Source: Planctomycetota bacterium | Lineage (GTDB): Bacteria; Planctomycetota; UBA1135; GCA-002686595 | Length of the DNA stretch: 37,715 nucleotides | Reading direction: 5' to 3' | Assembly: GCA_016872755.1 (NCBI GenBank) | Contig: VGZE01000018.1 | Location: forward strand, 1-37,715 | In this document: positions 32,650 to 37,715 of the stretch, piece after piece | Position numbering within the stretch: position 1 is the first letter of the stretch | Layout: the number at the start of each line of letters is the position of its first letter | Translations under genes and position numbers: made by a program | Notes under the pieces: model-generated | Told to the model about the DNA's origin: nothing | The model's input: the letters and a program-made list of their open reading frames with translations, nothing else | Database searches by the model: none

Positions 32650-33879
32650 CTACTTCGACGAAGAGAGCTTCCCGACGATGTCGAGCAGCGGCATGAACAC
32701 CGCCATGACCACGCCGCCGACGATGATGCCCATGAACGCGATCAATAGCGGCTCGATCAGGCTCGTGAGCGCCTTGATCTGGGCCTTCACCTGCTGATCG
32801 TAGAAGTCGGCGACCTTGTCGAGCAGGGTTTCGAGCGCACCCGCTTTCTCGCCGATCGAGATCATGCGCACGACCATCGGCGGGAACACGTTGCTGCGGG
32901 AGAGCGGCTCCGAAAGCATGTTGCCGCCCTTCACGCTCTCCTTGGACTCGCGCACGACGTCCGACACGACCTGGTTGCCGGCCGTGTCTGCGACGATGTC
33001 CAGAGTGCCCATGATCGGCACGCCCGAGCGGATCAGCGTCGCGAAGGTGCGCGAGAAGCGCGCCAGCGCGATCTTGCGCGCCAAGGGTCCGAACACCGGC
33101 ACGTGCAGCGAGAGCTTGTCGTACAGGTAGGACCCGTTCTTCGTGCGCGAGAAGCCGACCAGGCCGCCGATGATCCCGAAGAGCCCCCCGAACGCGATCA
33201 TCCAGTGCTCGCGCAGGAAGTCGGAGGTGCCGAGCACCATCTTGGTCAGCTCAGGCAGCTCCATGTCCATCTGGCTGAAGATCTCCTTGAAGGTCGGCAC
33301 GACGCCGAGCATCAGGAAGGCGGTGATTCCGAGCACCAGCGTCAGCGAGATGACCGGGTAGGTCATGGCCGACTTGACCTCGCGCCGCAACGCCTCGTTG
33401 GCCTCCATGTAGTCGGCCAGGCGTTCGAGGATCACGTCCATCTGGCCCGAGACCTCGCCCGCGCAGACCATGCTGATGTAGAGCTGCGAGAACACGCCGG
33501 GCATCTTCTGCATGGCCGCGGAGAGATCCGACCCGCCGCGCAACTCCGCGGCGATGTTGTTGCAGCACAGCTTGAAGCCCGGGGTCTCGGCCTGGTCTTT
33601 CAGGACCTCGATCGCCTCGAGGATCGCGATGCCCGCTCCGACCATCGTCGCGAGCTGGCGCGTGAACATGACCAGTTCCTCGCGCGAGGCCGACGGACGC
33701 GGCTTGAACAGCGCGAATCCCGATCCGCCGGAGCCTCCGGAGCTGACCTCTTCGACCTTCAGCACGACCATGTTGCGCCGCCGCAACTCGGCCAGCGCCT
33801 CGCCCTGGTCGGGGGCCTGGATCGTGTCCTCGACGGTGCGTCCGGTGGCGTCCTTGGCTGCGAATCGGAAATTGCCCAT
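32650..33879 (-). CDS. pilC: Type IV pilus inner-membrane platform protein PilC
   Basis: 409 residues, the usual PilC/GspF length. The two T2SSF domains are visible: LVMFTRQLATMVGAGIAILEAIEVL at about 74-98 and ALARFSRTFATLIRSGVPIMGTLD near 275-298, each followed by E-VS/G-rich helices (STMVCAGEVSG-like YISMVCAGEVSGQMDV; VRMISIGEKAGALETLL). Hydrophobic segments follow at SLTLVLGITAFLMLGVVPTF, AFGGLFGIIGGLVGF and the C-terminal IAFMGIIVGGVVMAVFMPLL. It anchors the ATPase at the inner membrane. The start ATG has GGGAGAG about 8 nt upstream. It follows pilB by 14 bp, so it belongs to the same transcript. Confidence 0.95.
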   Translation of the reverse strand: MGNFRFAAKDATGRTVEDTIQAPDQGEALAELRRRNMVVLKVEEVSSGGSGGSGFALFKPRPSASREELVMFTRQLATMVGAGIAILEAIEVLKDQAETPGFKLCCNNIAAELRGGSDLSAAMQKMPGVFSQLYISMVCAGEVSGQMDVILERLADYMEANEALRREVKSAMTYPVISLTLVLGITAFLMLGVVPTFKEIFSQMDMELPELTKMVLGTSDFLREHWMIAFGGLFGIIGGLVGFSRTKNGSYLYDKLSLHVPVFGPLARKIALARFSRTFATLIRSGVPIMGTLDIVADTAGNQVVSDVVRESKESVKGGNMLSEPLSRSNVFPPMVVRMISIGEKAGALETLLDKVADFYDQQVKAQIKALTSLIEPLLIAFMGIIVGGVVMAVFMPLLDIVGKLSSSK

Positions 33880-33893
33880 GTTCGAATCTCTCC

Positions 33894-35597
33894 CTAGTCG
33901 GAAACCGTGACTCGCAGGACTTCCTCGAGCGAGGTGTGGCCCCGGATGACGTTGAGGATCCCCACGCGACGCAGCGTGAGCATGCCCGCGGCAAGCGCGG
34001 CCCCCTTGATCTCGGCCACTGCGCGCCCTTCGACGATCATGCGCTTGATGGTCGCGTCGAGCAGCATCGTCTCGAGCAGCGCGAGGCGGCCCTTGTAGCC
34101 GTTCTTGCAGCGCGGACAGCCCGGCGGGTGCGGGCCGTGCAGCTTCAGTCCCTGCAGTTCGCTCGCCTTGAAGCCGACGTTCAGCAGCTCCTTTTCCGGC
34201 AGCTCCAGCGGCACTCGGCAGTGCTCGCACAAGCGCCGCACGAGGCGCTGCGCGCACACGACGACGACCGAGCTCGAAACCATGAACGGATCGATGCCCA
34301 TGTCGATCAGACGCGTGATCGCCTGCGGTGCGTCGTTGGTGTGCAGAGTCGAAAGCACCAGGTGTCCGGTCAGCGCCGCCTTGACCGCGATCTCGGCCGT
34401 CTCCTTGTCGCGGATCTCGCCCAGCAGCACGACGTCCGGGTCCTGGCGCAGGATCGAGCGCAGCGCGCCCGCGAAGGTCAGACCGCGCTTGGGATTGACC
34501 GGCACCTGGTTGATGCCGTCCATGCGGTACTCGACCGGATCCTCGACCGTCACCACGTTGATCTCGGGCGAAGCGACCTCCTGCACGCACGCGTACAGGG
34601 TCGTCGACTTGCCCGAGCCGGTCGGACCAGTGACGAGCACCATGCCGTAGGCCGATTCGGTGCCCGCGCGGATGTCGGCCAGGCACTTGGGCTCGTACTT
34701 GAGATCGTCGAGCTTCTTGGCCGCGCCGCCCTGGTCGAGAATACGCATCACGCACTTCTCGCCGCCGACGACCGGCAAGGTCGAGAGACGGAAGTCGATG
34801 CGGCGGTTCTCGTGCTTGATCTGGAACTTGCCGTCCTGGGGGATCTGGCGCTCGGCGATGTCGAGACTGGCCAGGATCTTCAGGCGCGAGCTGATGGCCG
34901 GTCCCATCGTGCGCGGCACGCGGCCCTGCTCCGCCATACGACCGTCGACGCGGAAGCGGATGCGGATGTCCTTGTCGCCGGGCTCGATGTGGATGTCGCT
35001 GGCCTTCTCGCGCAGCGCGCGCAACAGCACGCTGTTGACGACCTTGACTGCCGGCGCGTCCTCGCTGCCGGTCGCGACCTCGCTGGAGAGCTCGCGGACG
35101 TCGTCGTCATCGGGCCTGACCGCCTCCAGATCCGACGTATCGCCGGTGCCGAGCACGCCCTCGATCTGCTTATTGTCCTTGTCGTAGTACGCGATCAGCG
35201 CCTGGCGCACGGCCGAAGGGTGCGACAGCACCGTGCGGACCTTGCAGCCGGAGATCTGCTTGAGGTCGTCGAGGCGCAGGACGTCGAAGGGGTCGCTGAC
35301 CGCAACCGTGAGCACGTCGCCGTTGAGCACGATCGGCAGGACGAGCAGCTGCTCGCACAGTTCGCGCTGGATCGCTTCGACGGCGTTCTGCTCGAGCTTG
35401 ACGCGCACGAGGAACACCGGCACGACGCCGGCCGCGGGACCGACCGTCTCGAAGAACTGTCGCTCGGTGAACTTGCCGCTCGAGAGCAGCAGCTCGAGCA
35501 CGTTCTCCTTGCCCTTCGAGGCGGTATCCCATTCCTCGGCGGTCACGAAACCGGCGTCCGTCATCAGACGCCGGATCTTGGGAGAGGTACCGACCAT
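33894..35597 (-). CDS. pilB: Type IV pilus extension ATPase PilB
   Basis: 567 residues. The N-terminal 150 residues are a T2SSE_N-like domain (RELCEQLLVLPIVLNGDVLT; VAVSDPFDVLRLDDLK) whose c-di-GMP-binding motif (MshEN) appears degenerate. The ATPase domain has the Walker A GPTGSGKS (324-331), Asp box VEDPVEYRMDGINQ, Walker B DPDVVLLGEIRD and His box GHLVLSTLHTND. The zinc site has four Cys: LCEHC (457, 460) and CPRC (494, 497), which distinguishes PilB/GspE from PilT. It powers pilus assembly. The start ATG shares its A with the pilT stop (TAATG), so translation is coupled. Confidence 0.96.
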   Translation of the reverse strand: MVGTSPKIRRLMTDAGFVTAEEWDTASKGKENVLELLLSSGKFTERQFFETVGPAAGVVPVFLVRVKLEQNAVEAIQRELCEQLLVLPIVLNGDVLTVAVSDPFDVLRLDDLKQISGCKVRTVLSHPSAVRQALIAYYDKDNKQIEGVLGTGDTSDLEAVRPDDDDVRELSSEVATGSEDAPAVKVVNSVLLRALREKASDIHIEPGDKDIRIRFRVDGRMAEQGRVPRTMGPAISSRLKILASLDIAERQIPQDGKFQIKHENRRIDFRLSTLPVVGGEKCVMRILDQGGAAKKLDDLKYEPKCLADIRAGTESAYGMVLVTGPTGSGKSTTLYACVQEVASPEINVVTVEDPVEYRMDGINQVPVNPKRGLTFAGALRSILRQDPDVVLLGEIRDKETAEIAVKAALTGHLVLSTLHTNDAPQAITRLIDMGIDPFMVSSSVVVVCAQRLVRRLCEHCRVPLELPEKELLNVGFKASELQGLKLHGPHPPGCPRCKNGYKGRLALLETMLLDATIKRMIVEGRAVAEIKGAALAAGMLTLRRVGILNVIRGHTSLEEVLRVTVSD

Positions 35598-36661
35598 TAC
35601 GCGGCTCGCAGCAGGGTTTTGAGTTCGGAAGTGTCGGACACGCAGCGCTCCGCCGCGTCCTGGCGGATCTTGCCGGTGCGCACGAGATCGGCCAGAGACG
35701 CCGACATGGTCTTCATGCCGAGTCGCCCGCCCGTCTGGATCTGCGAGTAGATCTGGTGCGCCTTGCCCTCGCGGATCAGCGCGCGCACGGCAGGCGTCGC
35801 GAGCATCACCTCGGAGGCCAGCACGCGTCCGCGGCCCGAGGCCAGCGGCAGCAGTTGCTGGCTGAACACGCCTTCGAGCGTGAATGCGAGCTGCGTGCGC
35901 ACTTGCTCCTGCTGGTGCGCGGGGAACACGTCGATGATGCGGTTGATCGACTGCACCGCGTCCGAGGTGTGCAGCGTGCCGAAGGTCAGGTGGCCCGTCT
36001 CGGCGAGCGTCAGCGCGGCCTCGATCGTCTCGTGGTCGCGCAACTCGCCGACCAGCACGACGTCGGGATCCTGTCGCAGCACGCTGCGCAGCGCGCGCTG
36101 GAACGACTGCGAGTCGTGCCCGATCTCGCGCTGCGTGACCAGGCAGCCCTGGTTGGCGTGCGTGAATTCGATCGGGTCCTCGACCGTGATGATGTGGCCC
36201 TTCTCGCGCTGGTTGATGAAGTCGATCATCGCGGCGAGCGTGGTGGACTTGCCGGAGCCCGTCGCGCCCGTGACCAGCACGAGTCCCGAGTTCAGATTGC
36301 ACAGGTTCTCGCAGACCTTGCGCGGCAGGCCGAGCTGGTCGAAGTCGGCGATGCGATGCGGCACCAGGCGCATCACGGCGCCGATCGTGCCGCGCTGGTA
36401 GAACACGTTGGCGCGGAAGCGCCCCTGCCCCTCGAGGCCGAACGAGCAGTCGAGTTCCAGCTCGCGGTCGAGCTTCGCGATCTGGTCGCTGGTCAGCACG
36501 CTCGTCGAGAGGCGGCGCGTGTCCTCGGGTGTCATCGGCGGGCACTCGACGGGCACCAGGCTGCCGTCGATGCGGATGCGCGGCGGAGATCCCACGGACA
36601 AGTGCAGATCGGAACCGCTCTTGCGGACCAAGAGCGAGAGCAGGTCTTCCATGGAGATCAT
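35597..36661 (-). CDS. pilT: Type IV pilus retraction ATPase PilT
   Basis: 354 residues, normal for PilT. The N-terminal LLVRKSGSDLHLSVGSPPRI is the family signature, and the ATPase core has GATGSGKS (132-139), TVEDPIEFTH, DPDVVLVGELRDHET and GHLTFGTLHTSD. The C terminus has PAVRALIREGKAHQIYSQIQ, the PilT AIRNLIRE-type motif needed for retraction, and GMKTMSASLADLVRTGKI. The zinc Cys of PilB are absent, as expected. Its ATG at 36661 has GAGAGG about 11 nt upstream; an ATG three codons in is an alternative. It is first in a leftward pilT-pilB-pilC cluster. Confidence 0.96.
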   Translation of the reverse strand: MISMEDLLSLLVRKSGSDLHLSVGSPPRIRIDGSLVPVECPPMTPEDTRRLSTSVLTSDQIAKLDRELELDCSFGLEGQGRFRANVFYQRGTIGAVMRLVPHRIADFDQLGLPRKVCENLCNLNSGLVLVTGATGSGKSTTLAAMIDFINQREKGHIITVEDPIEFTHANQGCLVTQREIGHDSQSFQRALRSVLRQDPDVVLVGELRDHETIEAALTLAETGHLTFGTLHTSDAVQSINRIIDVFPAHQQEQVRTQLAFTLEGVFSQQLLPLASGRGRVLASEVMLATPAVRALIREGKAHQIYSQIQTGGRLGMKTMSASLADLVRTGKIRQDAAERCVSDTSELKTLLRAA

Positions 36662-36964
36662 CGGGGCGCTACCTCTCGTGCAGGGAACGACCGCTGCTCG
36701 TCGCGCCTCCGAAGCGAGACGACGATGCGGGCAGGGTCGGGGCCTACATCGGAAGCCGGGCCGCTCGCCCTGAATGCGGCGCGGCGGCTGGCGCACCCTC
36801 CAGGAGTTGCGCGGGCCGCCGCTGGAAAGAATTTCGCCCCGTCCGGGACCTTGGTCTAGGTGGCTGCGCGGGGAATTGGGGAATCCGCGCCACCACCCCG
36901 GGTTGCGTGCATCCAGGGCTGGGGCAACACACGCCCCGATCCAGCGCATGCCCGGAGGCCCTCG
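36662..36964. other. Divergent spacer before pilT and the transposase-like gene
   Basis: 303 bp between oppositely transcribed genes. It contains repeat arm E3 (36846-36871), a GC-rich inverted repeat GGTGGCTGCGCGG/CCGCGCCACCACC (36860-36872 and 36885-36897), and no other recognisable gene. The pilT promoter must lie here. Confidence 0.5.
36846..36871. repeat. Repeat arm matching elements at 11283 and 12795
   Basis: GGACCTTGGTCTAGGTGGCT and the following GCGCG match the reverse complement of the right arm of copy 1 at 23 of 26 positions, including the exact 12-mer GGACCTTGGTCT and exact TGGCTGCGCG. It is in the opposite orientation, about 95 bp upstream of the transposase-like gene. A clear second arm is not visible next to it, so it may be an element end or a decayed copy. 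Confidence 0.6.
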
Positions 36965-37715
36965 ATGTTCACACCCCCCTGCTGTCCCAATCCCCTCTGC
37001 TCGTCCCACCAAGGCCAGCCTTTCACCTACCAGTGTCGCGGGTCCTTCCACCGCGCTCTCGATGACCGGCTCGTCCAGCGCTACAGCTGCGGCGTCTGCG
37101 GCAAGTTCTTCTCCGATCAGAGCTTTCGACTCGATTATCGGCTGCGCAAACCCAAGCTCACCGAGCCCGTCTTCTGGATGCTCGCCTCCAAGGTCACGCA
37201 TCGGCAGACCGCGCGACTGCTGCGTTGCAATCGCGGCACCGTGCACCATCGACTCGAATTGCTCGGTAGCCACTGCCGAAAATTCCATGCGCGCCAGCTA
37301 CAGCGATTGAAGGGAACGCTCTCACCCGACCTGGCGCTCGACGAGCTCGAGACCTACGAGACCGACCGGCGCCTGCAGCCGCTGACCGTCCCCGTGCTGC
37401 TGCACGAGTTGAGCTGGTTCGTGCTCGACGTTCAGGTTGCGCCGCTGGCCTCGCGCGGCGGTTTGCGTGAGCCCGACCGGATCCGCCGCGACCAGCTCGC
37501 CGCGCGATCAGGACAACGCCGCAGCGGCTCGACGGAGGCGGTCGGCAAGTGCTTTGCGAACATTGCGCCGCTGCTCGCGCCTGGCGCAGGCGGCATGTTG
37601 CGTACCGATCAGAAGCAGACTTATGTACGGCTCAAACACCGCTCGTTGCCCGAAGGCATGACGCACGTGCGCATTTCGTCGGAGGAGCCGCGCGGAATGG
37701 ACAACCCGCTGTTTC
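36965..37715 (+). CDS. Zinc-ribbon/DDE transposase-like protein, 3' end missing
   Basis: 250 residues are visible, open to the window edge. The ATG is preceded by GGAGG with a 6-nt spacer. An N-terminal zinc ribbon uses Cys6/7, Cys12, Cys24 and CGVC (42, 45). A helix-turn-helix follows (VTHRQTARLLRCNRGTVHHR), then a DDE-like start ALDELETYETDRRLQPLTVP, a TDQKQTY block and, at the edge, MDNPLF. I recall this architecture from a multi-copy planctomycete and myxobacterial family distantly like IS1 transposases, where roughly 100 more residues follow. It may be a mobile-element gene; the repeat arm 95 bp upstream is consistent with that. Confidence 0.75.
   Translation, partial: MFTPPCCPNPLCSSHQGQPFTYQCRGSFHRALDDRLVQRYSCGVCGKFFSDQSFRLDYRLRKPKLTEPVFWMLASKVTHRQTARLLRCNRGTVHHRLELLGSHCRKFHARQLQRLKGTLSPDLALDELETYETDRRLQPLTVPVLLHELSWFVLDVQVAPLASRGGLREPDRIRRDQLAARSGQRRSGSTEAVGKCFANIAPLLAPGAGGMLRTDQKQTYVRLKHRSLPEGMTHVRISSEEPRGMDNPLF

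Noticed and set aside
1-37715. tRNA, rRNA and CRISPR arrays
   Set aside because: The intergenic spaces were read on both strands; no cloverleaf, rRNA block or regularly spaced repeat array was found.

Overview
The window is very GC-rich bacterial DNA, densely coded on both strands. The gene mix (exported beta-propeller proteins with small C-terminal beta modules, large glycine-rich lipoproteins, FG-GAP and HAF repeats, a DUF4388 protein, a zinc-ribbon/DDE transposase-like protein, and a pilT-pilB-pilC-pilin locus) resembles deep-branching Planctomycetota. That placement is an inference from gene content; no rRNA or marker gene is present.

Layout. 1-606: the 3' end of a HEAT-repeat gene. 631-7353: a leftward run of cutA, an SLC13/DASS transporter, a sulfatase-fold protein that has lost its catalytic residues, a PaaZ/BoxD-type aldehyde dehydrogenase without hydratase domain, and a second SLC13-type transporter with RCK_C domains. 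7419-8318: rightward proline dehydrogenase. 8422-9568: SGNH hydrolase broken by a one-base frameshift. 9915-12685: rightward GNAT, two small BamE-like lipoproteins, and an S41 peptidase flanked by two copies of a palindromic repeat. 13419-16495: exported beta-helix-like protein and a vanadium-dependent haloperoxidase whose signal peptide is in another frame. 16568-22885: HAF-repeat protein (-), DUF4388 protein (+), MgtC family protein (-), AlkD-like protein (+), and a seven-repeat FG-GAP protein (+). 23063-26147: leftward amidohydrolase, DHH phosphoesterase (NrnA-like) and metallophosphoesterase, the last two overlapping by 4 bp. 26246-31464: a 1037-residue glycine-rich lipoprotein (-), then a lipoprotein and TatD nuclease (+, 4-bp overlap). 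31553-36661: leftward pilT-pilB-pilC and, 359 bp further on, a prepilin. 36965-end: start of a transposase-like gene.

The type IV pilus set is the clearest functional unit: retraction ATPase, extension ATPase, platform protein and one pilin, with pilT/pilB overlapping by one base and clear Shine-Dalgarno sites before pilC and the pilin. Several genes elsewhere lack such sites and instead carry a TAGNNT-type hexamer 7-10 nt before the start codon, which suggests leaderless transcription.

The least expected structure is a repeat family. Two palindromic elements of about 110 bp (11283-11393 and 12795-12906) have arms that match a single arm at 36846, just upstream of the transposase-like gene. 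They may be non-autonomous elements (MITEs) moved by a related transposase. Other points for a second look are the catalytically dead sulfatase fold, the two single-base frameshifts, and a pair of palindromes between two divergent lipoprotein genes.
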